NCBI GenBank assembly: GCA_947172415.1
Contig: OX359199.1
Location: forward strand, 4,304,001 to 4,368,000
Length of the DNA stretch: 64,000 nt
Origin: Chondrosia reniformis
Taxonomy: Eukaryota; Porifera; Demospongiae; Chondrillida; Chondrillidae
Direction of reading: 5' to 3'
Numbering within the stretch: position 1 is the stretch's first letter; each line of letters starts with the position of its first letter. The position numbers were made by a program, and so were the translations under genes. The notes beneath the pieces were generated by a model. The model did not search any database. It was given only the letters and a program-made list of their open reading frames with translations, and was not told where the DNA came from. Of the stretch, positions 17,301-28,856 are shown in pieces.

Positions 17301-20300
17301 TCCAGCTGCCAAGAGGTTGGCATCCCATGGCAACCAGCACAACGAGCTCACACTGTCCCCAACACCTAGATCAGGTGACAGGAATGTGATGCAATAATAG
17401 TAGTACCACCACTAAATCACAGACCATGAAGCCCCGCCTCCAAGACTACATTAGCTGTTCCACCAACATCTCCAGACTTCTGTAGGGCTAAGGTCTGGTG
17501 TTCAGTGCTTGGGAGAGATGGCTGATTAACTGTGTCTGACACATTCAGCACAAACAGTGAACTTTCACTTCTAACACTTTTGTCTCCTTTATAGCCAACA
17601 GCCAGCTGCAGGTATACACAAACATTTGAAAAAGTACAAGCTGGACCAATCTCAGCCAGTACAAGCTGGACCAATCTCAGCCAGTACAAGCTGGACCAAT
17701 CTCAGCCAGTACAAGCTGGACCAATCACAGCCAGTACAAGCTGGACCAATCTCAACCAGTACAAGCTGGACCAATCTCAGCCAGTACAAGCTGGACCAAT
17801 CTCAGCCAGTACAAGCTGGACCAATCTCAGCCAGTACAAGCTGGACCAATGTCAACCAGTACAAGCTGGACCAATCTCAGCCAGTACAAGCTGGACCAAT
17901 CTCAGCCAGTACAAGCTGGACCAATCTCAGCCAGTACAAGCTGGACCAATCTTAGCCAGTACAAGCTGGACCAATCTCAGCCAGTACAAGCTGGACCAAT
18001 CTCAGCCAGTACAAGCTGGACCAATGTCAACCAGTACAAGCTGGACCAATGTCAACCAGTACAAGCTGGACCAATCTCAGCCAGTACAAGCTGGACCAAT
18101 CACAGCCAGTACAAGCTGGACCAATCACAGCCAGTACAAGCTGGACCAATCTCAGCCAGTACAAGCTGGACCAATCTCAGCCAGTACAAGCTGGACCAAT
18201 CTCAGCCAGTACAAGCTGGACCAATCTCAGCCAGTACAAGCTGGACCAATCTCAGCCAGTACAAGCTGGACCAATCTCAGCCAGTACAAGCTGGACCAAT
18301 CTCAGCCAGTACAAGCTGGACCAATCTCAGCCAGTACAAGCTGGACCAATCTCAGCCAGTACAAGCTGGACCAATCTCAGCCAGTACAAGCTGGACCAAT
18401 CTCAGCCAGTACAAGCTGGACCAATCTCAGCCAGTACAAGCTGGACCAATGTCAACCAGTACAAGCTGGACCAATCACAGCCAGTACAAGCTGGACCAAT
18501 CACAGCCAGTACAAGCTGGACCAATCTCAGCCAGTACAAGCTGGACCAATCTCAGCCAGTACAAGCTGGACCAATCTCAGCCAGTACAAGCTGGACCAAT
18601 CTCAGCCAGTACAAGCTGGACCAATCTCAGCCAGTACAAGCTGGACCAATCTCAGCCAGTACAAGCTGGACCAATCTCAGCCAGTACAAGCTGGACCAAT
18701 CTCAGCCAGTACAAGCTGGACCAATCTCAGCCAGTACAAGCTGGACCAATGTCAGCCAGTACAAGCTGGACCAATCTCAGCCAGTACAAGCTGGACCAAT
18801 GTCAGCCAGTACAAGCTGGACCAATCTCAGCCAGTACAAGCTGGACCAATCTCAGCCAGTACAAGCTGGACCAATCTCAGCCAGTACAAGCTGGACCAAT
18901 CTCAGCCAGTACAAGCTGGACCAATCTCAGCCAGTACAAGCTGGACCAATCTCAGCCAGTACAAGCTGGACCAATGTCAACCAGTACAAGCTGGCCCAAT
19001 CTCAGCCAGTACAAGCTGGACCAATCTCAGCCAGTACAAGCTGGACCAATCTCAGCCAGTACAAGCTGGACCAATCTCAGCCAGTACAAGCTGGACCAAT
19101 GTCAACCAGTACAAGCTGGACCAATCTCAGCCAGTACAAGCTGGACCAATCTCAGCCAGTACAAGCTGGACCAATCTCAGCCAGTACAAGCTGGACCAAT
19201 CTCAGCCAGTACAAGCTGGACCAATCTCAGCCAGTACAAGCTGGACCAATCTCAGCCAGTACAAGCTGGACCAATCTCAGCCAGTACAAGCTGGACCAAT
19301 GTCAGCCAGTACAAGCTGGACCAATCTCAGCCAGTACAAGCTGGACCAATGTCAGCCAGTACAAGCTGGACCAATCTCAGCCAGTACAAGCTGGACCAAT
19401 CTCAGCCAGTACAAGCTGGACCAATCTCAGCCAGTACAAGCTGGACCAATCTCAGCCAGTACAAGCTGGACCAATCTCAGCCAGTACAAGCTGGACCAAT
19501 CTCAGCCAGTACAAGCTGGACCAATGTCAACCAGTACAAGCTGGCCCAATCTCAGCCAGTACAAGCTGGACCAATCTCAGCCAGTACAAGCTGGACCAAT
19601 CTCAGCCAGTACAAGCTGGACCAATCACAGCCAGTACAAGCTGGACCAATCTCAGCCAGTACAAGCTGGACCAATCTCAGCCAGTACAAGCTGGACCAAT
19701 CTCAGCCAGTACAAGCTGGACCAATCTCAGCCAGTACAAGCTGGACCAATCTCAGCCAGTACAAGCTGGACCAATCTCAGCCAGTACAAGCTGGACCAAT
19801 CTCAGCCAGTACAAGCTGGACCAATCTCAGCCAGTACAAGCTGGACCAATCTCAGCCAGTACAAGCTGGACCAATCTCAGCCAGTACAAGCTGGACCAAT
19901 GTCAGCCAGTACAAGCTGGACCAATGTCAGCCAGTACAAGCTGGACCAATGTCAGCCAGTACAAGCTGGACCAATGTCAACCAGTACAAGCTGGACCAAT
20001 CTCAGCCAGTACAAGCTGGACCAATGTCAACCAGTACAAGCTGGACCAATCTCAGCCAGTACAAGCTGGACCAATCTCAGCCAGTACAAGCTGGACCAAT
20101 CTCAGCCAGTACAAGCTGGACCAATGTCAACCAGTACAAGCTGGACCAATCTCAGCCAGTACAAGCTGGACCAATCTCAGCCAGTACAAGCTGGACCAAT
20201 CTCAGCCAGTACAAGCTGGACCAATCTCAGCTCTTATCACAACTTGATTTTCACTATAACTTTGTTAACAAAATTGGATTGTGCACTGTAATATAAACAA

Positions 20301-21505
20301 CACAAAAAACTAATACAATCAGACGCACAAACTTCGTTAAAAGCATACCATCCCACTCTATGATAACAAGACACTAAAGAAATAAAACATTGTCTAGCTA
20401 GCCTTACTACAGAGACGCTGAATACAGTAACAAGTACATGTGAGTATTAGACACCATTATTGTAATAGCCAATACAACCTTACAGAGAGCTGTATGTGAC
20501 TAACTTATGATGGCAGACAGAGAAACACAGGATGCCAACTTGATGTAGCAAAGATAGGATTACACTTACCAGATTGTACTGGATTGGATTCCATTCCAAA
20601 CTGCTACAAGTGCGGACAACACGAGGATCTAAAGATATAGGTTGTACAAACATTGATGTACTACTAGTTCATCCATATTTATCTTTTAAAAAGTTCATCT
20701 TGCAACTTTTAGAGCATCTTTGCAGTTTTATTGTCTCTCTCTCGTCTTTTAGACACTCTAAAAGTCGAAAGATGATCCTTTCAAAAGATAAGTTTGACGC
20801 AGTTAGAAGAAATCCTTATTCTATCATCCGTATTTGCATACTCAAACTATTACAACAAAGTTAAGAGATGGCGTGTATAAGGTGAGTGCAACTGCACATA
20901 CTGAGCACATTTCTGTAAACGTTGTCTTCAGGCTTTTCAACATCTAAACTGTACAAACCGAAATAAAAAGAAGGATTTCGTAAACATTTGTAAAACATGT
21001 GTCGTAAGTGGTTACCCCAGCACTTGAACTCTTCCATTTGCAGTACTGACTGCAAAAGTGTAGGGATTTGCACTAGACTTCTGCCAACTTAGACACTGTT
21101 AATGTTCAATAGAGACTAATTTTTGAATATGCCAATGTGTTTAATGTTACTATGGACTCACTGTGTTTTTGAATGAATATCCTTTAGCGAGGCCAATAAG
21201 AGTACCATAAGCAGTATCTGACAGCGATAAATCTTTGTAGAGAACATGAGGTACTCGTAAGAATCATTCACTGCTATAAAATATTATCATATACTCTGAA
21301 ATTACCGTCTATGCTTAACTTTACGGCACTGCTCTGCAATTATCAAAGGAGAGAAAGAGTCATTATTCCTGCTTCACAATGCAAACATTATTTATGCTAT
21401 ACACTTCGTTACCTTGCTTTCATATCGATAGAGTCTGAGATCTTCCTTGAAAACTACAAATTCATCCTCGTGGTTCTCCACTACTGACCACTTAACGACG
21501 GCCAT
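8347..21505 (-). CDS. MIOS: MIOS, WD40 and zinc-finger subunit of GATOR2, 25 exons
   Basis: GATOR2 relays amino-acid status to mTORC1 at the lysosome. Exons (5' to 3'): 21413-21505, 21306-21333, 21162-21273, 20902-20948, 20570-20628, 17425-17605, 17267-17365, 17075-17187, 16429-16690, 15771-15848, 15325-15509, 15158-15283, 14945-14966, 13243-13462, 13089-13160, 12641-12747, 12123-12292, 11572-11637, 11140-11259, 10679-10767, 10033-10074, 9663-9763, 9409-9540, 8741-8834, 8347-8452. Phases agree throughout; sum 907 aa (human about 875). Recognised: SSLCWLPWDANLLAAGM and SMNWHPQWDN (WD blades), LALLMCGWVR, YLEKTLIKLIDDGCIDGIFL, and the C-terminal zinc-binding region NCNYCGKS, CCPNCHKPLPRCAICLNYMG, WFTWCQTCRHGGHTSH, ECPTVGCSCHC. 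Weak spots: exon 3 reads better after a 2-nt deletion near 21250, exon 4 (20902-20948) is a phase-based guess, and exon 13 is only 22 nt. The largest intron (17606-20569) is almost entirely minisatellite. Confidence 0.9.
8485..8700. repeat. 23-bp minisatellite, about 9 copies
   Basis: Head-to-tail copies of a 23-bp unit containing TAGATGCTAGATGGGTGG, nearly identical; one copy has ATAGG instead of ATGGG. It lies in the last intron of MIOS (8453-8740) and takes up most of it. Confidence 0.95.
12428..12579. repeat. 19-bp minisatellite, 8 identical copies
   Basis: Eight perfect copies of ACATTCTACATCTTATGGG with no substitutions, in the MIOS intron 12293-12640. Perfect identity implies very recent expansion or homogenisation. 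Confidence 0.97.
13745..13881. mobile_element. Small MITE-like inverted repeat in a MIOS intron
   Basis: Ends are inverted copies: left TTTTCAATGGTTCAT plus TTGAGCAT, right ATGCTCAAAAGG plus ATGAACCATTCAAAAG. Total about 137 bp, no coding capacity. A relative sits at 20683-20789 in another MIOS intron. Confidence 0.6.
17634..20230. repeat. 25-bp minisatellite, about 104 copies, no indels
   Basis: Unit GTACAAGCTGGACCAATCTC followed by AGCCA, 25 bp, repeated across 2,597 bp in exact register: every 300 bp the same 10-mer recurs at the same offset, so there is no indel in about 104 copies. Variation is confined mainly to CTCAG / GTCAG / GTCAA / CACAG after CCAAT. Two copies have GGCCCAAT, at 18991 and 19541. 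Because 25 is not a multiple of 3 and no stop arises, all three forward frames stay open for more than 700 codons and read the same 25-residue repeat. It fills the MIOS intron 17606-20569 and is antisense to that gene, so the frames are not taken as genes. Confidence 0.98.
20683..20789. mobile_element. Small MITE-like inverted repeat, relative of 13745-13881
   Basis: Left CTTTTAAAAAGTTCATCTTG and ACTTTTAGAGCAT pair with right ACTCTAAAAGTCGAAAGATG and CTTTCAAAAG. About 107 bp, in the MIOS intron 20629-20901. Shares the terminal theme CTTTTnAA..GTTCATCTT with the other copy. Confidence 0.5.
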
Positions 21506-22492
21506 GTTTTCGAAGCAGGTCAAAAATTACTTCCTACTTATTACAGTAGTATATCAGCCCATTTAATGTATTCCCTTTGATCAATGCCTACACCTACCTT
21601 GACCAGTAACTTGAAGCTATAATGCACACCTGTTCCCGCCTTCCTTGCTACGTACCAGGGTTGGAAAAAAACTTTTAGCCTATGCATATCTATGCATTGA
21701 GCTGGCTGAAGGCCAGGGTATGCAGTATGTCAACTAGACACTGTTTTTAGGAGTTGCCATTGCTGGTGCACCCCATACCTTTAAAGCCAGCCATGCTATT
21801 TATCAAAAATACTCCCAAATGTGATGAAAGAAGTGCACCGGGTGCAAATACTTTAAGGACTGTAGATCTATCTAGGCATGGCCATACAATATGAATGTAC
21901 CTATGTATATGAAGCCCTGTGTCTGAGAGCAACAAGCATCCTTTGAAAGTCTGGCCTATAGAAGTGTCCATGCTCAGGTTCCCAGCATATACCGTATACC
22001 TACCAGGTGAGAGGGCGACCGCTTCAAGCATAAATTTACCACCCCTAGAAGCTTTGGGGTTAAGGTGCTAACCGCATACTGCATACCCATTCATTGGCCT
22101 GATCACATCAAAATGATGGAGAATGCGAACCCTGGAACCTGGCAAGGATTCCAAACTACAATAAAGACATAAGAGGAAATGCAATAACTTAATGATATGA
22201 GGACCATGAAGTGTAACTACAAAGTATGAAGATAAAGCCTATCCTTAACTGTCAACATGCATGTGAATTGAGAATATCTTGATAATATATACTACTTGTC
22301 CTACCATAAATTAATAGAGAAATTACCCCTCCATCAACATATTCTGACTTGCCTACCTATAAATTTATATATATAATAAATAAAAAACATTTACAAAAAT
22401 GATGTTAGAAGTAGGAATGGCAGTGTTCACTAATACATCTGCAAAAAGTATTGAAACAAGACACTGATTATATGATAAGGCTAATCATACAG
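21506..22492. other. MIOS upstream region, nothing coding seen
   Basis: About 1 kb between the MIOS start codon and the inverted repeat at 22493. No recognised exon, RNA gene or transposon. Confidence 0.5.
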
Positions 22493-22634
22493 AAGTTGCA
22501 TATATACTGAAATTTAAGTAACTTAACCATACACTTCTGTGTTTGGGCGCACTAACCTTAAGTAGGAATGGTGCGCCCAAACACAGAAGTGCATGTATGA
22601 TTAAGTTACTTAAATTTCAGTATATATGCAACTT
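22493..22634. mobile_element. Hairpin MITE with about 60-bp arms
   Basis: Left arm starting AAGTTGCATATATACTGAAA at 22493 is the reverse complement of the right arm ending TTCAGTATATATGCAACTT at 22634. The arms meet at GGGCGCAC / GTGCGCCC around an 18-nt loop. Nearly perfect, no coding capacity, downstream of the kinesin fragment. Confidence 0.75.
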
Positions 22635-22825
22635 GTACGTATATTTCCCAAGTATAATATTAGAAACCTACATACATACGTACGTATGTCTAACCAAGAA
22701 CGTACATACACATAATAAATCTTCACTACTACAATCAGGTACGTACTACAAAGTCTGACTTCTAAGATAAAAAAATAAGTTTTCAAGATTTTAGTCACTT
22801 CACATGCACTGTATAGGGTAGGTAC

Positions 22826-22858
22826 CATAAAATGTCTCAATATATGAGACATTTTATG
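22826..22858. repeat. Perfect 14-bp inverted repeat with 5-nt loop
   Basis: CATAAAATGTCTCA, loop ATATA, TGAGACATTTTATG. A stable hairpin in DNA or RNA, about 75 bp downstream of the last kinesin exon seen. Function unknown; could act in 3'-end formation or be a degenerate MITE. Confidence 0.7.
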
Positions 22859-23614
22859 ATACTTAAGTAAATATTTATTTAAGTATAAAAGTAATACATA
22901 ATTCATATGCATACATATATATATACATACCCTATCAACACAGAGTAAAGGTAATGCCAAGTGGTAGGGATGAACTGCTGGAAGAGGTGTCCCCTCTTCA
23001 CCCTTTTTGAGTGCTGCTTTATAAAGCATGTTGGCCCTTCTTCTACCAGGGGTCATACCAACCGGTAGCCTAGCAACAGATTGTCTGTCTATCTGCACCT
23101 CCTCGTGACTTCTGCAAATCTCATAACATGCTTCACATGAAAAAAAAGAAAGTACATAATATGTAATATATTAGCTTTGATGTGAGCCTATTGTGTCATC
23201 ACACAGGGTTTCAAAGAATAAGAGTAATAATAAAGGTCGCTACTAGCTGTGTACATATACATACGTACGTATGTACATATATGCACTCACAATTGTTTCA
23301 TCATAGTCTTCTGATTTGGGACTGACACATATTACCATCTTAACTGTTCCTTCACCATCAAAGTAATTCTTAAACACATGTGTCAACTTGGAATCACGAT
23401 ATGGTACAATCTAACAATATACAAAATAATGTAAATTCACAATGCCTAAAAAGGATTACATGGTACGTACATATGTACGTATTTACAGATACCTGAGTAC
23501 AACGTATACATATACTTCATTCAGTTGAAATACAGGTATAATTTACTCTCATTAGACCTCAATGTACGTAGTTTATCCACTCAAACATCTATTGTACTTA
23601 GGGTAATTTGTTTA

Positions 23615-23715
23615 ATACATACAGATACGTACGTACACTTTAATCATTTTTATTACATACAGATACGTACGTACACTTTAATGATTTTTATTACATACAG
23701 ATACGTACGTACATA
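23615..23715. repeat. Short tandem repeat, about 39 bp, 2.5 copies
   Basis: Copies of a unit with ACATACAGATACGTACGTAC followed by ACTTTAATSATTTTTATT, inside a kinesin intron. Contains the palindromic GTACGTAC core common in this window. Confidence 0.7.
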
Positions 23716-24153
23716 AATACTATGTATACACTTTGGTGATTCATTGAGTATTACCCGATTCAACTGACCTTGTTTCCACAGTGTAGTTGGTTGTCCCTCA
23801 GAGTCTCCATACATGTCCTCAGAACCATCAAGTTGGCATTTATGTTGTTGGCTTCCCTCAGCCTCTCACCATGGTTACCTGTCCTAGAGGCTCTCTCAGA
23901 CCCAGCCAAGTCAACCAAGGACAGTTGGTTCATGATCACTTTTGTTTTATCTTGAACTACCTACAGTCATTAATCACAGGGTACATACGTACATAATATA
24001 CACATACTAACATCGTTTCTTAGAAAATATCATTAGAGTCAAAGGTGGGATATATGTACTTAAAAGAAACTGGCTAATTAACAGGATAACAGTAACAGGA
24101 ATGTACGTACATACATACATATGCACTGAGCCGTGCAAAGGCTATGATGATAA

Positions 24154-24202
24154 GCAAAACTAATCACTGGCGGAATACGTACTTTCCAGTGATTAGTTTT
24201 GC
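24154..24202. repeat. Perfect 17-bp inverted repeat
   Basis: GCAAAACTAATCACTGG and CCAGTGATTAGTTTTGC around a 15-nt spacer, in the kinesin intron 23961-24501. Looks like a tiny hairpin element. Confidence 0.75.
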
Positions 24203-24350
24203 ATATATACGCACGTACATATGTCATTCATAATAATGTACATAAGCACAAACAGTTATACGTATGTATAGATATATACATACATATAACTGTAATACTA
24301 ATAATAATAGTAATACTACGTACATACTTACGTACGTACTGTACGTATGT

Positions 24351-24505
24351 AGGCACATAAACATAATTAGTTAGATTGCATACTGTGACAGACAAACCTC
24401 GTAGGCACATAAACATAATTAGTTAGATTGCATACTGTGACAGACAAACCTCGTAGGTACATAAACATAATTAGTTAGATTGCATACTGTGACAGACAAA
24501 CCTCC
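24351..24505. repeat. 52-bp tandem triplication covering a splice donor
   Basis: Three copies, period 52 bp, of a unit running from AGGCACATAAACATAATTAG to GACAGACAAACCTC. The last unit overlaps the 5' splice site of kinesin exon 24502-24727 (minus strand GAG|GTTTGTC), so the donor sequence is present three times. Confidence 0.9.
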
Positions 24506-25360
24506 TCCCCAGTAGAGTCAAGAGGGGCTGAAACCAGCTTTATGGTAAACACACTATGACTCCTGCTACTCTCTGCATTGAGCTGTGTGTGTGCCACTCT
24601 TCTCCTCTTCTGTCCATTCCACAGGGTCTCGTAGGCCTCCTTTGTGCTCTTAACCTCTACCTCTGTCACACCACTAATGAACATCTGTCGCCCACTACCT
24701 TCATGGAGGGTCTTTGACTGAGGTGCTCTACATGAAGTTACACATTGCTGGCATTAGTGCCATAACAAATTACAATAAACATGTAAGTACACATGTGGGT
24801 ATGTATTATATATGTACATACATACATGCAGATGGAGAGGTATATTTATCCTTTGGAAATACGAATGTAGCAATATGTACATACAGTAAAAACGCTATTT
24901 ATGTAATAAACATGTTATATTTAATTAAACCCATAAATGCCTCACCCTTGAGTTATTTGTACAGCAATACAGAAAATGCATTTACATACATACATACGTA
25001 TGTATATAGTGAAAAGGTAGACATACTGCATCTGCACTACAGACATATGGACATGTTCGTATACATACGTATGTACGTATGTAACAATAGATTTAGAAGC
25101 TGTCCATGAAAATTGTAATTACGTACGTACATACGTATGTAAAACAGCATAATATATTTGTAGGAACAGAACAAGCATTCATAACATCATTACAATGTGA
25201 CTAACTTTGGTTTCAAATCTGCCCTGTTTTCATTAATGTCCTCGAGTAGATTATATTGTAGATTTCTACATATGATACAAATACAGCGTAACTGCTGTCT
25301 TCATCAGCTTTCTGACTACATTTTATGTTTTCAGGGACACGCAAAATATCTCTTGCAACT

Positions 25361-26619
25361 CTTTAATACACACTAGTACTCAACTTCAACACCTGCTACT
25401 AATAGCCTTGTGTAGCCAGTCCTTATTTTCACTTCTTGATTGATTGTCCATGGCTAAGTCAATCAAACATCAGTAAAAAGTAATGTTGTGAGCAGAGCGA
25501 GGATAACATGTTTTCTTCCTTTTATGGCTTCTCACTGATTTTGGTTTCTGATGGTTGGCATCTCTGCTTTAACAATTATATATGGATAGATATTATGCAA
25601 TTATGCAGTTATGAAGGAAAAGTAGAGAAAATTGAATCACACTATTTATGCTGCAACTCTATCAAATGGGAAGATATAAAGCTACCTGTTTCTAAACATT
25701 TGTAACTGCGACTTTCCCAGCTGACACTTACGTATATGCATGTTAAAACTTAAGTATTATAATTAATATATATTATATAGTAAAGAATTGCATAAGAAAA
25801 CATGCAAGAAACATGGAATGGTTGACAGTTGTGGAAATGTTTAGGACATGCTATATCCGTATACTAAGGAAATTGCACCCTATCCTGCATAAGGAAATGG
25901 CATATATGTATATTCTGCAGCAGGAAATGTGTCCTCCATATATAATTGAGAGGTGACATTTCCAAATGATATCCTATAAAAATCCTGTACTAGGAAATGC
26001 CTGTATTCTACCAGTGTAATTAAGTTCATATTTACCCATTTGACAGAGTTACAACACGAAATTTAATATATATACATTAAAATACATACATATACATACG
26101 TATGTAGTTAAAGTATGGGAGAGATATATATATGGATTGTGTGGGATAAGGATGAGGCCTTCATTGCATACCTGCTTATGTAGGTGAGTGAACTTAATTA
26201 TGTATAAACATGCCACATCACGGCCAATCAATTCTGGACAATTTTAAAACTGTCATGATCAACTAAACATATTAATATCCATTTTGTGGTATATGGATAC
26301 ACAGAATGTTGTCTATGCATGCAGATGCCTGTATGGCATACGTATATAACAGCTGTGATGCTTACACCTCCTGAACCTTGTCGATATATATATATATGCC
26401 TTGCTAGCGTTTATTCCATGCATTTCAGTGGACACGTGTGCCTTAATTTAAAGGACCACAATTGCAAACTATTCATTTTCCAACTGCACAGGTGATCATG
26501 ATCTGCTGTATTATGTAACTTATTACATTCAAATATGATCGTGAGTATATATTATACAATGAATACTTTTATATAAACTAATAAAGTTTATAAAATGTCA
26601 CTTGCAAGTGCTGCATGCA
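25361..26619. other. Spacer between kinesin fragment and NHL gene
   Basis: Searched on the minus strand for a kinesin P-loop exon; none seen. A minus frame at 25380-25450 reads MDNQSRSENKDWLHKAISSR and ends at a possible donor, but resembles nothing. Otherwise AT-rich with (TACG)n tracts. Confidence 0.4.
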
Positions 26620-28856
26620 TTACAAGCATTTTGACGGTACTTTAAAGTTGAGCATGTCAATTAGTATGAAATCAGGGTAGAAGTTGTAATATTGAGCAAA
26701 TGAAAGGCTGGTACCTTCCCCTGATGGAGCAGATGTCTCATAATAGATTATTGGGTAAAATCTTTCATTAAACGAAAACCATGTCCAGAAAACACGTTTG
26801 CCTTGCAAAGGGCACACAGCAATGACAGTAGATTTCAAAGGACTAAGAGCTTTGTTTTCACTTATGAAACCCATACATTTGCACTTATCAAAAGACATCC
26901 ACTGAAGAACTGGTGGTCCAATATTAAGATGACCATCACAAGTAAGACTACCATTTAAATATTGAGATATTATATAGGTATCCTTTTTTACAAGGATGGC
27001 TTCATAGAGATTATTGTAGGATGCTACCATTCTTGTAAACATGGCTTCATTGATAGAGTCATAAATGATTTGTGTTGGAAAAGGGTCTTGCATTCCAACA
27101 GGAAGCATAGAGGCAGTTAAATAAAATTGCTTTGGCCATGGTGGTAAGATTAAATCATGGCAAGGTTTATAAGAAGATCCCTGAACATAAGGTATTCTTT
27201 TCCAGGATCTTGGTCTAGTTTGTTGAGTCTTTGTCCTTTTATTTATCATGCAGAGGGCTAATGCCTCCTTAAGTGCAGCAACGTCATCGCCTTGTGATGC
27301 AAAGGTCACAGTGGAGTAGTTGCCAAGAACTGGAATTAGGGAAGGGTTAGTATCATCATTTAGAAACATGCGCCATGGTCTACCAGTGCCAGTATGGAAC
27401 CAATACCAATCTACTAGTGTATTGTTAGCTTGACATTGCCATAAAACTGTATCAATATCAGACACAATTTCTGACCCAATACATCTGCACATGTGGCTAT
27501 TCAACCAGTTTGGAAGTGGAAATATCCATTTTAAATATGGAGCTTTCACACATGTTGCATTGTTATTTGTATCAAATTTCAAAATGTATGTGGTATTATG
27601 GACAGTTAAGAATTCTTTTATAGACTCATCTGTATTACCAATAGATGTTCTTACCAACATGGCTCCCTTTTCAGCACTATATTGTATTTCTGCCGTCCTT
27701 AAGTCATCTTCTGTGAATGGTGTAAGTAAGGCTGTAGCATTCCATTTAATAGGCCAAGGTGGTGGCAAGTTATCCTTGGGGCACATTGTGACATTTACCT
27801 GTGGTGGAATATTTACTGGAACAAATTTTAATGGTGGCACTTTACCAGGAAGGCATGCTACATAGATGCTGTCTGTTTTAGTATTAACTTTAATAGAATG
27901 CAACATTACATCAGACCCCATTATACTTTTTGTAGACTGGCTCAAAGAAAAATTTTGCTGTAACTGGCATTCTCCAATGTCACTCATATTGCTACAATTC
28001 ATTTTGACTGTCAACATTAGAATATAGGAATCACTTGATTTGGTCAAGGATGTCAACCAAACAGCTGCAACCCCTGTTCGTGTAGCACTAGTCATTACTA
28101 TGTCCATACCATAGATTTTAGCCTCTTGGAAGCAATTCCATTCACCTAGAAATTTTCCATCAGCGTGAATCACTTGTATCCTATAGTTAAGGGAATCTGC
28201 TATATACCCAAATTCTATTGCACATGTCTACTGCAAGCCGATGAGGTAAATTGAATTGCAAAGGGCCAGAACCTGGTTTATTCATTATATTCCAAACGTT
28301 AACAAGTTTGAAATTAGAATTGAACATAAGAATTCTATTATTTAGCCCGCCTACATCGCCATCAGTTACAAAAATGTTTCCCTTCGAGTCCCAGGCAACA
28401 TCTGTTACTCTGTCAAATTGCGGGGGATTGAGTCCAGTCCCAGCGCTGTTTTTTCCGCATATTCCTAGAGTACCCAGAAAAATACCGTCATAGGTAAATA
28501 TCTTCAAACAATGCCCATATTCGTTCCCAGCGAGAAGAGGGCCAGCCATGTCGGTAATCCATACTGTTGCGATAGAGTACCATTTAACCGAATGGAGTGC
28601 GGGAAACCAACCTTGAGCGTATCCCAGGAGTATATAAAGCTGCCGTTTCTGTTCCACACGCTTACTACAGGATTTGCTCTTTGCAGAATAAACACATGTC
28701 CTATAGATGAACATTTATTGCGACGTCGGTGATATTCTCAAATGAAATAGGACCTCCCATAGCAAATGAATCATCCTGTCTGAACTTGGTGCTGAAGCCA
28801 AATCCCACTCTTTTGTGGCTATTTGCTTCTCCTCCAGCGACTAAGAGAAGCAGCAT
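26620..28856 (-). CDS. Secreted NHL beta-propeller protein with two ependymin-like domains; frame broken
   Basis: One exon. ATG at 28856 starts MLLLLVAGGEA, a short hydrophobic leader. NHL repeats follow: ENITDVAINVHL, GHVFILQRANPVVSVWNRNG, VWITDMAGP, HCLKIFTYDG, VTDVAWDSKGNIFVTDGD, then ADSLNYRIQVIHADGKFLGE, as in NHLRC3-type six-bladed propellers. The C-terminal 517 codons (28173 to 26620) hold a tandem pair of about 170-residue domains, each opening PPWP and containing CRCIG or CKCMG, then WYWFH or WTWFSF. Their layout resembles ependymin-type secreted domains (my inference). Many NxS/T sites and cysteines fit an extracellular protein. Three breaks at 28701-28706 (extra TA), 28573-28580 (extra 2 nt) and 28199-28207 (extra TATA) shift the frame; without them one frame of about 742 codons results. 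Either a recent pseudogene or consensus error. Confidence 0.65.

Larger units (their letters stand above)
22931..25360 (-). pseudogene. KIF23: Kinesin-6 (KIF23/MKLP1-like) motor fragment
   Basis: Kinesin-6 motors act in the central spindle and cytokinesis. Exons seen: 25206 to about 25360, 24502-24727, 23769-23960, 23291-23410, 22931-23130. Residues include YAVFVSYVEIYN, then after a frame break [61 protein letters not shown] (switch I), [15 protein letters not shown] (switch II), [24 protein letters not shown], and GMTPGRRR as in KIF23. Phases between exons match. Missing are the N-terminal motor part with the P-loop, not found up to 26619, and the coiled coil and tail. Two breaks, near 25251-25257 and 23098-23108, are each repaired by deleting 2 nt. 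Called a pseudogene or partial copy. A poorly assembled true gene is the alternative. Confidence 0.7.

Noticed and set aside
17849-20296. Three overlapping plus-strand frames of 815, 755 and 732 codons
   Set aside because: They are by-products of a stop-free 25-bp repeat read in three frames, antisense to and inside a MIOS intron.
22610-23098. 162-codon minus frame
   Set aside because: Its useful part is kinesin exon 22931-23130; the rest runs through intron or 3' sequence and a hairpin.
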